Below, piece after piece: positions 1-13,242 of a stretch of 64,000 bases of DNA. The translations under genes and the position numbers were made by a program. The first letter of the stretch is position 1. Each line of letters opens with the position of its first letter. The stretch spans positions 4,255,963-4,319,962 of the forward strand of contig NC_087382.1 in assembly GCF_963675165.1 (NCBI RefSeq), in the 5' to 3' direction. Under the pieces are notes generated by a model. The model worked only from the letters and a program-made list of their open reading frames with translations. It searched no databases and was not told the DNA's origin. Source of the stretch: Halichondria panicea (lineage: Eukaryota; Porifera; Demospongiae; Suberitida; Halichondriidae).

Positions 1-132
1 ATTGCAGTTACAGGGGCACAAATGTAAGCCACAAGACCTGCACGCGTGTATGTGTATATAATTTGTCATGTATGCATGCATGCATGTGCATGATGCATAG
101 CCTTTTTAATTCGCAAGTTTCTGACATTATAC

Positions 133-1113
133 CTAAATCATAATCTCTTGTTGTATCAATCGTAGAAGCAATGGGCACTGTGAAAGTGAAACGAAGGCTG
201 TTTTGAGTTGAATTGATTGCAGAGGTGAATTTTACAACAGTGTTTCTTAAAGTTGTACTTGGTGTAATAACACAACCAGCTATGAGGACAGTCATGTTTG
301 AGAAATTTCCAGCACCAGCAGGATTGTCAGCACGAACGCCAAATTCAACTTCCATGTCTTCACAACCACTATAGTTGTACTTGTATTCATAGAGAGGTTG
401 GTGTATTAAAATGAGTTCAAAGCTACTATTGATACGAACTGCAACACTGTAAAGAGATACAGTGACCAGACTAGGGGGTGGATCCCACATAAGATTGATG
501 ATGTGAATATTGCGAAATATCGTCGTATTCACATGAAAGTTAGGAGGAGAACTCAGTGCACCTATATAATTATGCACAGCAAAAATATAGAAAACAGTGA
601 CTCAGAATCAACTCGTACATTTATACATGTCATAATTATAATTATCGAGTTACCTTGTACTGGTATTGTTATTGGGTCACTCCGCTCGATCATTCGATCA
701 GGTCCATAAACCACACATTGAATGGTGTGGTTAGACTCAGAAATTGCAGTAAATGACAAACGACTATTCAGTACACTAGGTGATACTTGAAATAATTCAT
801 TTTGAGCCATTAATTGGGTGTCTGCCAAACTAATTGAATCCATGCCATCCACAATCCAAAAAACAGTGATACTGCCAGTGCAAAGAGAACAGTTTAAGGA
901 TATTCTTTGTCCAGAAAATCCCACTACAGGCTCAGGGGGGGATAAAAGACCTGCATTGGTGCATGCATGATCACATCATATTAATATAACTACAGTTATA
1001 CGTGCATGCAGACGCCAGCAGCTTATAATGATACACCTACATGCTTCCATCACAATGAACTTGTTAAAGTATTGTAGAAGAAAAAGTATGGTCAGGTACC
1101 AGCACTCTTCCAT
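133..1113 (-). CDS. Gene A: Ig-FN3 surface receptor, 5' part (runs off the window)
   Basis: Three exons visible, the rest lies beyond the window start. Exon 1 (1041-1113, 73 nt) encodes a hydrophobic leader starting MEECWYLTILFLLQYF and ends in phase 1 at a GTAGGT donor. It has the same length and phase as the leader exons of genes E and E2. Exon 2 (654-950, 297 nt, phase 1-1) is an Ig domain: Cys in ISLNCSLC, Trp in VFWIVDG, second Cys in TIQCVVYG, ending PVQG. Exon 3 (133-561, 429 nt, phase 1-1) is an FN3 domain (SSPPNFHV, LMWDPPPS, GVRADNPAGAG) followed by about 40 Ser/Thr-rich residues that look like a stalk. Membrane and tail exons are not in view, so signalling capacity is unknown. The architecture matches D and E, so a tyrosine tail is likely by inference. 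The Ig and FN3 calls are firm; the leader exon is a phase-consistent prediction. Confidence 0.8.
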
Positions 1114-3533
1114 TTTTTTTAGTTTTAGTACTGAGTCCGATTTCTGACCAACAGATAATAATTATAGCAAGCTGCAGACTGAATGTTAAGCTAGTTAGGT
1201 GATTATATTATGTGCATAGGCCATAAACTTATGGAAAATTGTCACAGAGTTCTATATACATGATTGCATAACAGTATATTGTGGAAAAGGTTAATGTTTT
1301 ACAAACTTGCAGGCTGGTTATATGCATGTGCATAATAATATACATGATTTTCAAAAATAATATTTACAGACAAACTAGTAAATAATAAGTGCATGCATAC
1401 ATGCATGCGTGTGTTTGCCGTCACAATCATGCTCATGGAGCAGTATTAGCTCCATTGCTTCCATGCATAGTATGCACTTGTTCCGTATAAGGTTTCATAC
1501 ATCTGTTTTTTTGTCTGCCGGCAAAATTACAATCATGAGTATGACATATATACATGGCACATCTGTTTGACAATATAATTATATTCATTTTACACAACAC
1601 CCAATTAAGGTTGAAGTATATAGACAATTGACGCAAGAAAATCTCTCATACTTTATAACATGTACATTGCTATAAGCCTCGATCCCAGGCCGAGTTTTCG
1701 CTTTTATAACGGTTAGGTGAACAGGATCTAGAAACCTGTATAGTGTGCAAAAGTCAAACATTCCGTCCACGTGGAATGTCTAAAAATAATAACAGATGGA
1801 AAGTGCTGATTCTGAGAATAGCCCCGAGTTGCATGCCTTCTTCTCTTTATAAGCCCTTGGCACAACAAAGACTTAGAGTTCATTCATCCTTTGAACTCTT
1901 AATATAATTATAATAGAGCTTGGTACAACACATGCAGTCATGTCATAATGATAGCGCAATTATTTAGTGTACGTGACCTAGTTTCAACATATTCAATTGC
2001 TATGATGAAATTGGGGGGGTTGAACAACTTTCAATGTCTGTAACTAGTATCATTGATCCAATTTCACAATTTGTATGTTTTCTGAACGCTTTGAAAGATA
2101 CCTAAATACAATTAGCTGTGCCATATATTGAATTTGGCTTTTTGTTAGGTATTCCCAGGACTAAGCTGATAGTATTCAAACATACCCGCTTGTCTCAAAT
2201 AATATGCGGAAATTCATAGGCGGCCACCAAGAACTTTTCCCCTTCCTAAATTCTCAGAATTTTAACGAGGGCGAAACTATTCATTGCCATCATTATTGTG
2301 CCTCGAAGCGTAGCCGCAGATCTGTTAAAACAGCTCTGTATAGTAGCTACATGTATAGTAACCTCGATTCCAGGCCGAAGGGGCTGGAGTCGAGGCTACA
2401 TGTATAGCCATCGTGAACTTGATCTTTGGACACACCCTTTAATTATTCCGCAATGCCGGCCAATGCGCATGCGCGCTCATTCCCACATGTTTAATAGAGA
2501 ATCCAGTGGCAGAATCAACTTACTTCTTTTTCTTTCATGGTATACTTGTAAGCCACAAAACAAATGATACCATATAGACTAGATAACAATAGATTCATGT
2601 ACACAAATCTGGTAACAATATATAGATACATGTACACAAGTCTTTTCTTCTCAGTATTAATAGATACACACTTTCTGCTTGTTTATTATACTAACTGTCT
2701 GTGCTATACTACTGTCTGTGCTTAAATTCTCTCATGTGTGCAAGGTTTGCTCCCACTGTTTGGCTACAGGCCATTTCAATAACATTTCAATGCAGTTGCT
2801 TCAGTATCGTTGATTTAATTCGAATTGTACTTATCTCACAGAGTCGACTATACTGACTATATGCCTTTGACAATGGTTTGCTCCCACTGTTTACAGGCCA
2901 TTTAAGACGATCAGTATACACTATTAACTGTGGACACCCCTTTCTTGTGAAACAATCAAAGCACATTGCAAATTATTTACCTCTTCTATAACACTCTAAT
3001 ACTTTTGAGCGAAAGCAAAAACATGGCGAGATGCATTAGCAAGCGCACGCTTGCAATACTCGTTATGAATATCATTCCATTGATATAAACTTTGTCTGCC
3101 ACATGGCCTTGTGGCTTAATTGATGATGTCATATTAATTAACAAAATAATAGATAAAGGGTACAAAGATCAATGACTAAGTTGCCTATATTTTTGTCTAT
3201 GCAGTTAATTTGCCACACACATGTGCACAGGAAAGTCCAACTGCATGCATGGCAAAATCTATACTATACTACCCCCCCCCATAAAAAAAAAACAGTGTCA
3301 GTACAATGGGGCTAAGCCCTCCATTTTTTTGTCTCGGAATTTTTCTTTGGAGGTTGGCACCTATGGAAATTATGGTCGGGAGAAAAGTGCTTACAAGCAC
3401 ACTAAAACTCCCTTAATTTATATACTTTGTAAGTATACCCCTCAATTTATATTTTAACAAGTGAACACGCACACTGTGACATGGGTTTCATACATAACAT
3501 ATTGACATACCCTGAGGTCGCCCCCCCCCCTAC
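1114..3533. other. Intergenic stretch upstream of gene A
   Basis: No convincing coding exon. Contains a half-palindrome at about 1674-1722 (GCCTCGATCCCAGGCC then AT-rich), whose inverted relative sits at about 54136-54186, and the small palindromic element at 2358-2397. Homopolymer runs occur near 3272 and 3521. The short ORFs here have no domain-like content. Confidence 0.6.
2358..2397. mobile_element. 40-bp palindromic element with 9-bp target duplication
   Basis: The ends GTAACCTCGATTCCAG and CTGGAGTCGAGGCT are near-perfect inverted repeats. The element is flanked by the direct repeat ACATGTATA at 2349-2357 and 2398-2406. It belongs to the same family as the elements at 7771, 20416 and 37821. 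There is no coding capacity. A 9-bp duplication suggests mobilisation by a Mutator-like transposase, which is inference. Confidence 0.7.
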
Positions 3534-3593
3534 CTGCAACATGATGAGCACCCAGAACATCTCAAACATGGCGGACACCTCCGTGGTTAGGAC
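3534..3593 (-). pseudogene. Orphan JAMM-gene exon (FEMFWV exon), broken
   Basis: Similar to the exon at about 6830-6926 of the JAMM-gene copy at 4219-7920 (GTCCTAACC start, FEMFWVL core). In the phase used by the other copies (phase 1) the frame hits a stop before FEMFWV. It is open only in phase 0, so it is most likely a decayed duplicate exon. No partner exons lie downstream toward the window start. Confidence 0.5.
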
Positions 3594-4218
3594 CTGCACA
3601 TCAGGATGGGTGGAGAGACAGACTCACTATCAAATAGTGAACTTCAAGGTTAGATACACTCTAGCTGTACATGCACTGTACCAATTACAATAGAAGTGAG
3701 TATCCATCACTGCCATGCATGTAATAAATACCAAGGCTGATTGAATAAGATAGAATACTGCATGTAGCTATCATTACAGGTGAGCAGTAATTATTAGATT
3801 ACAGTCTAATGGCCTCCAAGTAAAAACTTTTCTTTTCAGTATTAATCAGCTCATTTTAACGATGTACAAAACATGGAAATGAGATGAACAGTGAAATGCT
3901 GTTTAGTGGTTTTGTAATTGCCCCGCCCCTTCAATAAAGGGGCGTGGCAAGCGAGATTTGGCTTTACAAGATAAATTTCATGAAATTTATAGCTGTCTTT
4001 CGTATCAGACTCACTACTAGTATAGAGCATAGAGCTACTACAGCTGTAGGGATGCTACTAGACCCTTCACTGTCAACTATAAGCTAGGCCAGTTAATTAT
4101 TCTGTAAGCTGACAAAAGATCATTTCTAGTCTTCTATATAGATCTACACGGTGAAAATTATGATTGCGGACATATAGAGCTACAGCAAACAAAATACCAT
4201 GCATATTTATATACTGAC

Positions 4219-7200
4219 CTTTAACTTGTTGACAAAGTATATGTTCTCCTTCCAGATGGCCTTCATTTCTGGAGTAGCTTGCTTGGTTTTGTAGTAGGCC
4301 ACCAGTGCATTCTATGGGAAGTAAATGTATCAGTTTGCACAGTACGTATATTAAGAGGCAATGGGTTTACTATAAGATATGCCACCAATAATTGCTGCAT
4401 GTATATGCATGCGATTTGCAGGAATACCCCATGCAGCAGTGTATATAATGTACTTAAAATACATACACGGCCAATCTCCTAAATGCAGGGGATTATAAAT
4501 GCGATTGCCTATACAACACAAGTGTTTAGCAATCACAAGAAGGCTGGTGGTGTCAGAGGGTATATGGCAATGGGTGCAGATAGCAGGAGCACCTTAATTG
4601 GGGTGCGCTCAACCATGCATCTCATAGACTCAATTAAGGGTCTCTAACATAATTATTATACTCGGCAGTGGTATAGGCAGAGGGGGACTGACGGGGCCTC
4701 CCCCCTTTTATGCTCCATGAACTCTAACTCAGCTTGAATCATCGTGATCTGTCAATCTATCTTGTACTGTCCTGCATGCATAGTTACTAGAATGACGTCA
4801 TGCAATTGAAATGCATGTGGGCAGAGTTATCTAATGTGCATGCTGACTGCTGAGAAATTCAGCCCTATTTGTCCTACTCAACCAATGAGCCCTGCCCTTC
4901 CAAAAATCTTGGCTATGCCACTGCTCGGATTGACTAACTTGCTACCCACATGTACTAACACCAAGAGTAGATAAGAGAAAGAGTGTTGAACTACAGTAAC
5001 AGCATTTGCCTTGTATTGCGTCACCACTTGATAGTATTCAGTATTAATTTGTTATGTTAGCAACACTTCCAGAAACCGCACATGCTGATTGCTAGTCTCG
5101 CGAGTAGACTTGTCCTAGAGGGAACGTCTGGTCACTATTGCAGCAATTCCATGGCCCCTGCTGGAATGTTGGCATGCAGTGCCAATCAGATTTGATTATG
5201 TGCTTAGTGGGTGGTAACAACCCCGTATTATAGCATAAGTGAAAAGAAGATTATTGACTCTAGCAAGGCTAATTTTAGTGTTGAACCATATACCTGGCTG
5301 CGAAGAAACTTGGTTACAAGGAGCTCAGACCCAAGCAACAGCTAGCTAGCTGCGAATGAAAAGATTTGTCTACATGTGAATTTGGTTAATTAACAAATCT
5401 TGCACGTGACTACATTCCTCAGTGCCATGGAATTGCTGCAATAATTATAGTGACCAGAGTGACCAGACGTTCCCTCTAGGACAAGTATGCTCGCGAGACT
5501 AGCTGATTGCGCAGTTCCTGATACAGGCAGTGCTACAAACAAACCACAGACCACAGTTTACTCAAGAACATGCACTTAACAGTTTACTCAACAGGCGTCA
5601 TTAATTGAATAATGAGAACAGTGATGCCGCAATTTAAGGTAAATGCGGTTTTACTACAGGAGTTCAACACTCTTACTCTTATCTACTCTTGCTAACACTC
5701 ATCATGCACAAAACACTATTAGTCACAGACTGATGATGAACTGAGGAAGTACAAGTGCATACACTGCACACGGTTGAGTGCTATGAATATTGACTGCATG
5801 TTCTGCATGCATGCATGTATGCATGTATACTAGGTATCCAGCACCATACATGCACCCACCATTTCGTCCACTATCTCCTGAGTGAGGTATTGCTCCCACT
5901 GGGTTGAGTAGTTCAGTTTCATTGGGGATGCCTGCAGGCACATAGGTACACACATCAGTACACATGCAGCCTAGCTGTCAGGTCATATTGATGTGTGAAG
6001 GTGTTATGCTGAATACATTTTTGAATGTTTATGGGGAGATAATATTCTTTCGGTAATCTTTGACCTAGTGATGACCGTATATATTCAAGTATGAGTCCTG
6101 TTATCGATCAGTATACATTATTGGAAGTGTGTGCAGGTGCTATGATGATCATGAATACATTAGCAGTGCCTTTGAATTTAGTGGTCTGGGATGATGGGAT
6201 TCTTCAGGTTGTTTTATGACCTATAGTTGACAGTATTCACATGCATGTTTATTTGTGAGTTGATACGCCCCTTAACTCCAACTAGTGCAGGAGGGCTTTG
6301 AATATACAAATGGAAGACATGCATAATAGTCTGATGGGCTATACCAATAAGCAGTGCCTGTAGGCTAATTAATTACTATTCTGACGTGCTGTGTTATAAT
6401 GATGTACAAGTGTACATATTTAGTATATTGTGTGTTTAAATCCATAGCTGTTATGACTTTAATATAGTGAATGTGCAATTGTATATATACATGCATAATT
6501 GTATAAGTGTATTTCCACGTCACCATGATTAACCCTAGCTACTATTAGTCACTTTTTGTACTGGTGTATATGTAATTATGCCAACTATAATAAATCCCAT
6601 ACTCTCCAAAGCCGGGAAAAGAGGGGCCAATATTTTGCTTGCTTTAATCTCACTTTCCAATCTGTATATATATAGGCATGCACTCAAAGTTAGTCTCCAT
6701 ATACAAGTAAGGATCAGTTCTAAGCGAAAATTTGGTTTTACCTATATATACCTATATACTCAATTTAACGTGCAGACATTCACAATTAAGTTACGTATAC
6801 TTAGATAAATATATTACCGTACACTAAGATCGTCCCCCTGGACCATGAGCACCCAGAACATCTCAAACAAGGACACTTGTCCGTCTAGCTCTCTTATACC
6901 ACCGTGGTTAGGACCTGCACATGCAGGGACAAAGTAGGTGGGTGAGGGAGAGACAAACAAGCAGTGAAGGGGTTAATACACAGATACAGTACAATTAGTC
7001 CATCATGCAGTTTACATAATTATGTAGAACTCACTGGTATTCTGTATAATCCGTTGCAGTATGTCACTACCAACTACCACAAAATATAACTCAATCTCAG
7101 TGTATATAAATGGATACTTACTCGCATTATATTGAAGATTGGGTGGTAGCAATTATTCGTTTACTTAACACCAAACTCACTAACAATCACCTCACATACT

Positions 7201-7920
7201 GCCACATCCACGTACCCTCACCCCCAGCCCACACCCCCACATCCTTACAACTATGATCCCCACACACACTTTATACACTCATACCAACGATCATGGATCC
7301 CCACACACACTACGCCCACACACCAATGATGAATTCCATGCAAGTCACACCCACCGCATCCACACCCACTTAACATACCCACTCACACACGTACCCTCAC
7401 CAACGACAATCCCCACACACGGTTCCTCTCCCCCTGACGTCATCATCTTGTACTGGTACATACGTTGAGAGAGGATGTCATTATGAGAGGGATTAGGTAG
7501 GGAAACGGGATGACTGTGGTACCAACCAACCAACTCCAAACCTCGGCTCAACATCTGTTCCTGGATATGGGAAACAAAATATAATAGGTAAATATCACCA
7601 CAGTAAGAAATGAAAAAAGCATAAAGGTAAAAAAAGAAATTGGTAAGGGTCATCATACTAAAAAATAAAAATTGCATTATGTGCTTGCTCACTTCTGTTC
7701 TTTGTCTCCTCTGAATTGCTGATATCACATCAACACAACGCTTGCTTCCAGAGCTGTACGGGGGAGACCTATAGCCTCAAATCCAGGGCGATTAAAATAC
7801 GTATTTTAATCGGCCTGGATTCGTGGCTAAGGGAGACCTTGCATGATTACCACATGACTTTGCTTATACTTAGTGTCACTACGATAGGCTCCCCCCAGAT
7901 AGCCCATCACCTCATGTACA
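4219..7920 (-). CDS. MPND-like: JAMM/MPN metalloprotease-like gene (MPND/MYSM1 type), 3' exons, copy a
   Basis: Six exons in order on the minus strand. 7870-7920: HEVMGYLGG, carrying the upstream Glu of the JAMM site. 7693-7753: DVISAIQRRQRTE. 7401-7560: GLELVGWYHSHP...SHND, giving H-x-H-x7-S-x2-D, the zinc-binding JAMM signature. About 6830-6926: phase 1, ending SLFEMFWVLMVQGDDL. 5860-5931: STQWEQYLTQEIVDEM. 4219-4311: ALVAYYKTKQATPEMKA. Phases agree at every junction I could test. Order and motifs match the C-terminal half of MPN-domain-containing proteins, which are JAMM deubiquitinase or demethylase-reader relatives. Odd points: roughly 14 residues expected between the first two exons are missing and a palindromic element sits in that intron. 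No first exons and no clear last exon (KSLGEVRP-type, seen at 8.12 kb) were found. It may be a functional remnant or an early pseudogene; intact catalytic residues favour recent function. Confidence 0.55.
5092..5501. mobile_element. Fold-back DNA element with 8-bp target duplication
   Basis: The left end CTAGTCTCGCGAGTAGACTT and its reverse complement at the right end form inverted arms of about 60 bp, which also include a CCCTCTAGGACAAG segment. The direct repeat GCTGATTG flanks it at 5084-5091 and 5502-5509. An 8-bp duplication fits hAT-type insertion (inference). No ORF. It lies in an intron of JAMM copy a. Confidence 0.65.
7771..7830. mobile_element. 60-bp palindromic element with 9-bp target duplication
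   Basis: A dyad centred at 7800/7801 (ATTAAAATAC|GTATTTTAAT) with arms of about 29 bp ending TAGCC/GGCTA. Flanked by direct repeats GGGAGACCT at 7762-7770 and 7831-7839. It sits in the intron between the first two exons of JAMM copy a. Confidence 0.8.
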
Positions 7921-10900
7921 CTGAGAAAGTCCTCTGTGTGTGTGTGTGTGCGGGGATGGGTCAGTGGGGCCTGTTGTACAATGTAATACATATAACGCGC
8001 ATGTTGTTATAGAGAAACTTAAAAACTTTGCGGCACATGACATTGGTAGCTATAGTCCTCATTTCGGAGGATAGCATCAATATTGTAATTGTATGATCAA
8101 TGTAAATTATAAAAGAGTCACCAAAGTTTTCTCCAGGGAATCGTGGCCTCACTTCTCCCAACGATTTCTGTACGTGCGAAATTGATCAGATTTCTTGGTC
8201 ACTGTAGTCCTGTTATCAGCATGTGTTTGTGCTTAATAGTACATAATAGTTGCGTGCATGCACAAACAATGTATATATCAATAGATCGGTGTATACATAA
8301 CTATAGTATTGCCAATGATTTTATACTGATATATCGACTACCACATGTTGACAAAGTAAATGCTGTTATCCTTCTAATATAGATGACCTTTGCTTAGGGA
8401 GTAGCTTGCCTCATAGTATAATTATACTACCATAATGCCTACCATGCAATGCATTCAGTACATGCACGCAGTGCCATATATATATATATAATATTATGTA
8501 TCAAATTGCTCATACAATAATAACAAACATGCATGTGAGAATCTCCATGGTAATGAGTTTAAAGAGATCCATGCATAAATAACAGCGTGTGTACAGCACT
8601 GTGTACGTCATGTTGTGGGGATATTACTATTATATAGCTGCAATCGTTATAGTTTAGAGCAAATAACTTATTATCATCCCTATTTCTCATAATACGTTTC
8701 ATGTGCCTATATATAATTATATAGGCTTTGACCTAATTTGCTTCTTTTAACGTATACCCTCCATTTTGCGCTTTTATCATGCACATTTTGCTTCTTATGA
8801 AGAGCCGGTGTACTCATGCATGTATATGGTTATATACATAATTATACCTTTAAAACTTACAATTAACATAACAAATAACACCGGCTATAATTATACATGC
8901 ACATGTACATGCAGTTGAAATGAAGTGTGCAAGTTTCCTCGTTCACATACAGACCAAAGTTTGTTTAGAAATGGGCCTGGGAACGAGGCTAGTGTGCAAG
9001 GCATGCGGCATTGTTTTGTACATGGAATGCAATTAGTGGTCGATCCTTATTTTGCTTATTTTACAGCCCATTTGCTAGCAAATTTCCCCCATTGCTTTCA
9101 AGTTCCAACATTTTGCTAGAAATTTGGTCAAGGCCTATATAATAGCCGAAAACACATTCACTTTTCCGTACGGTGCCAGTTGTGCGTTTTATCATACACA
9201 TTAATTTTGGCTTCTTAATTATGAGCCTATGGTTGGATAAAAATTGATATGATATACTGAATTTACAAGTAACAATTTACATCTAGCTTGCACACTTCAG
9301 GAAGACGGTGTTGTACAAGATGCAAGCAGGTGGCACACTTATTGTGGCTGCTGTTGCACAATTTTTGTGGCTGCTTTTGCACATGTACAATGGTAATGAA
9401 ATTAGTGGTCCATCTAAAATTTTGATTTGCTCATCGCTTTCTAATTTCCTATTTTGCTAAGCAAATTTGGTCAGCTCAGTTGTATTAGCTGTGCCCTCAA
9501 GCAATATAAATTAAACTTGGTATAGAAAGCAATATAGCCTTAACTTGGGCTATCACAGTGTGTCAATAAGTATACCCTTTATCAGATTCCAATTGTTTAC
9601 ACTATTATGTTAATATCAGGCTAGCATGATATATTCTATACAAACTTCATGTCACACCCTTAATAATGATGTGTGTTATCACACTGCCGTATATTATGTG
9701 CTGAGTTTATGTGGATCCAATTCTGAGGGGACCATTTATGTGTTGTTGAAATTCCCTGTAAAACTTAGAAATAATAATGAACGTACCTGTTATACATGTT
9801 GAAATATAGCCCTGTCATGACTGGTTCACATCATTCTGTCTGCATCAGTGTTTTGTACTTGAACTTTGTATAGAGAGTGGTATACAGAGACATGAGTCTC
9901 AAAGTTCAGTAGCAGGTGTTTCAACCTCTGACTACCAGACAGATTTCACTGTAACATCTGACCTTTTAGCATATGCATGCATGCACTGTGGTCGCTCATT
10001 CTTCCTGTCTAGATCAGTTAATCTTGCCACATCTGTAAATGCATGCACTATATACATGTGTACATTGAGTTTTGGTGTACAGTAAAGTAACACACTTATA
10101 CAATAATTATGTATTTTATAGCGTATGCATGTGCCTTAATTAATTTATAAACCGCACCATTTTGAGCTCTTAATTAATTCCCAGTATAGTTGTACCCTTG
10201 TCTACATATAACAATAATCCAACTTTAACCCCCCCCCCCACCCTCACAAGCCTCGGAGGAGTTCGTTGATCCACTGGAATTTCAGGGCTGTATGTGTATA
10301 AATGATATGGGGGGTGGGGGGGTAAGCTTAAATGAATTTTGCAGTTTATTATGGACTGGTAGATCCAGCAAATAGCACTAACAGGCTCCCCCCACGTCAA
10401 GACACTAGCTGTCACACCATGGACGCATCTAGCCATCTATAATATGTATACTGAGTATATAATTATAGTGTAACAACTTTTGTCAGCATTATAAACTCAG
10501 GGTTGCATGCATGCATCCAGGATTTGGTTTTAGGTTAGGAGAGCAAATACGGCAAATGAAAATTATAGGGGGGGATTTGAGGGCCTTAATCGATCAGCAA
10601 TTATAATTATAGTACAAAGTGTCTATTAATAATAATTATACCGGGTGGAGAGCAAAGAAACTAGAGCCAGGGGTGGGGGAATTACCCCCTCACCCCCTTC
10701 AATGCATGCCGTGGTATAATATATAGTATAGTCTGACTACAGCTTTACGTTACCCATACAAGGCTGCGCATGAAGTCTTATTATAGGTGTTATTGTTTTG
10801 TACGAGCATCAGAATCACACCATCTAACTATTCTCAGGCATAATTGCATTGAGAATGCATGGCCCTCCTGTAATGTTGCCATGCACAACTTGAATTGGTC

Positions 10901-11119
10901 ATGCATATATATACAATAACTCAATGCTTGACAATGTACTTACTGCATATATATATATATATATATACCCTGTCATAATAACAAAACGACCCGCATGCAT
11001 ATAAATATAATATAATTATAGTAAAACACAACAGTACTCAACAACACAAGGGAAAATAAAAATGAATTACACAAATGCCAGAGGAATATCAAAACATACT
11101 ATATAATTATTGAAGTACA
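7921..11119. other. Intergenic region with JAMM-gene exon remnants and repeats
   Basis: No complete gene. About 8105-8161 (minus) matches the last JAMM-gene exon and reads KSLGEVRPRFPGENFGDSF. About 8345-8440 is a degraded relative of the ALVAYYKTK exon. 8845-9115 is a dispersed repeat whose second copy at about 32698-32975 forms the 3' end of gene G. A GT microsatellite lies at 7937-7952 and an AT run at about 10949. From about 9120 to 11119 I see only AT-rich sequence. Confidence 0.55.
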
Positions 11120-13242
11120 CTAAGTTGCTGCTCTATTATCCATTTCTTGTTCAATGACATCATTTTGTTGAGACGATTTAGTCGGACATATCATTTTCTT
11201 CTTACAAATGCTGGAAATTATTTCATATGCTGTTATACCGGTATTTGCATAATATTAACTCACCAGATAACTATGCATATGACAAGTACTACAAGTGCTC
11301 CAATTACTAGGCTTGCTGCTATAAGGCCTGCTGTAAGGCCGACGACGTCTATAGGAGGCTCAGTAGCCATTTCAGTAGCCAGGTCAGTACTTGGGCCTGT
11401 AGAGTCTGAGAAAAATTCTAGTTCGTTACTACTGGCACCTTTGTATTAGTATAGAGACAGCCTATAACAAAAAAGGTTTCGATAAACATTACAAAGGCTA
11501 GTGGTATCAGTGCATGAGGAAAAATATGCGTGGCTGAGGGGTGGCAATAAGCTACCACTTCTTTGAATTTTAGACACATATTCAAGCTCAGGTAGGTTAA
11601 GGCAGCTTTTTAGCAAAACAGCATTAAATTGAAGATGAAGTGTACTGTATATACAACTCAGATTTATTGTATAATATCTTGACAATAGTACCTTTTTTAA
11701 CCCAAAATGTATTGTGGACATAATTATATACCATTAATTTGATAACACTATTACCATGGTTACTATCTTGTTGTGTGCGTTACCTGTGACCAAAAATGAC
11801 TGACCTTAACTAACATTTTAGAAATGCAGCCTCCAATACTACTTTATACAAAGCAATAAAATTATTACTACCAAAAGAAAGCTATTGGTGATATCTAATA
11901 GAAAAAAGGTTAGTATTTGGTATGAGGTCATTCTAGCTCAGATTACAGTAACTTAATTGATAAAAATGCTAGAAAATTAATCATTCATATGCAAAATACA
12001 TGAAAGCAGCCCTAAATACTAGCATAGTTCCTACTGTACTATAGTAAGAGCTTTCTTTTGATACTAAGATGGGGTCATGAAATTGTGTATTGGAGGCTGC
12101 ATTCTGAAAAGAGTTGTTTAATAAATGGTCACAGGTAACGCACACAACATGCTAGTAACCATGGCAATGATGTTATCATCCTGATCCTTTCTACGTATAA
12201 GATATAATTCAAGAGCAAAAACATGCATTGATGATGCCATTTCACAATAACAAGGCACTTCATTAATTATACTATTTATGGCACTGCATGATCTTAATAA
12301 TTATGCCTTAACCTACCTGAGAGGGTGTCATTTACTAAGGGTCAAACAAACAGACAAGAGAAATTACAACTCACTTAGAATGAACTCTATCATTAAAGTG
12401 TTGTTGGCTACATCCCCCATTTGTAAATCATCCTGTAATTGCCTAGCAGTACAGAGAACGTTCAGAGTTGTTTCTCGACACAAGTTATAAATGTAGATCT
12501 TTGCCTCACGATTGCTATTAGTGTTATTAGGCCTTACAACAACTAAATCAAATGGGAACTTGCTCGATTGTACTCTGTGACAAAGAGTTTGATCTACTGT
12601 TGTAGAGCTTTCATTCTCCCCTCCAGTGTGATAAGATATCACTAGGTTATCTGCGTGCGACGTTGAAGTGTGCAGTCTACATAAAGAAGACACTTTGACT
12701 CCAATGGAAATTGTTTGCACTTCCGGCAGGGAACATACTTGGAAATCTGAGAAAGAAATGACGTCAATTAAATACGTATCTATAAAATTGAATTATGACT
12801 GACTTACGATTTGGACAGAGACTGGTAAGGTTGGTACTTAAATCTATGAAATCGTCCTCTGAGTCTTGAATCTCTTCCAACACATCATTATCACACTCAG
12901 TCTCAGTCTCAGCAAACATCATAACCAATGAAACCTGATATTATGATGTATGTCATAACAATCATCATTGATAAGATACTTTATACTTCCACCCATGCAT
13001 GCACTACTGTATGCCATAATTATGTGAAGAAGATATAATTATATATACTATCAGGAGAGTGATGCACTCCCGATACTATCGAACAGTCAAGTCACTAGAT
13101 TCACACCAGTCATAATTATCATAGAGTTTACAACTCTAGATCACTATAAAGTACTTGGTTTCCTAGTGACCTCTATATACACATGAGTAGGCTGAGATCT
13201 TCCACTTACCAGAAAACAGCTGATGATAAACAGATGTTGCAT
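11120..13242 (-). CDS. Gene C: CP-module single-pass membrane protein without tyrosine tail
   Basis: Five exons, 765 nt, 254 residues; phases all agree. Exon 1 (13210-13242) MQHLFIISCFL and the start of exon 2 (12808-12934, 127 nt) form a signal peptide. Exon 2 then gives an acidic segment with Cys at TECDND and SLCPN. Exon 3 (12375-12746, 372 nt, phase 1-1) is the CP module: VCSLPE, SSLCRLH, TLCHRVQSS, DLVVVRPN, AKIYIYN, NVLCTA. Exon 4 (11264-11405) has a Ser/Thr-rich stalk then a membrane helix (LTAGLIAASLVIGALVV). Exon 5 (11120-11210) gives a short tail starting CICKKKMICP with no tyrosine. It lies head-to-head with gene D (518 bp between start codons). Intron 3 holds a fold-back element (11740-12178). 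It could be a ligand-binding partner or decoy of D; that is inference from position only. Confidence 0.82.
11740..12178. mobile_element. Fold-back element in intron 3 of gene C (second copy at window end)
   Basis: Inverted ends: TGATAACACTATTACCATGG at the left, reverse complement with few mismatches at 12159-12178. Inner inverted blocks include TTGTGTGCGTTACCTGTGACC and GCAGCCTCCAATAC. It is repeated at 63621-64000, and similarity extends left to about 11588 / 63486. No coding capacity. Confidence 0.7.

Noticed and set aside
7253-7468. Pro/Thr/His-rich plus-strand ORF
   Set aside because: It is antisense to the JAMM catalytic exon and to a CA-rich repeat tract; the minus-strand reading explains the sequence.
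10170-10436. 88-residue minus-strand ORF
   Set aside because: No domain, contains homopolymer runs, and no splice partners. One fragment looked receptor-like at first but no conserved positions hold up.
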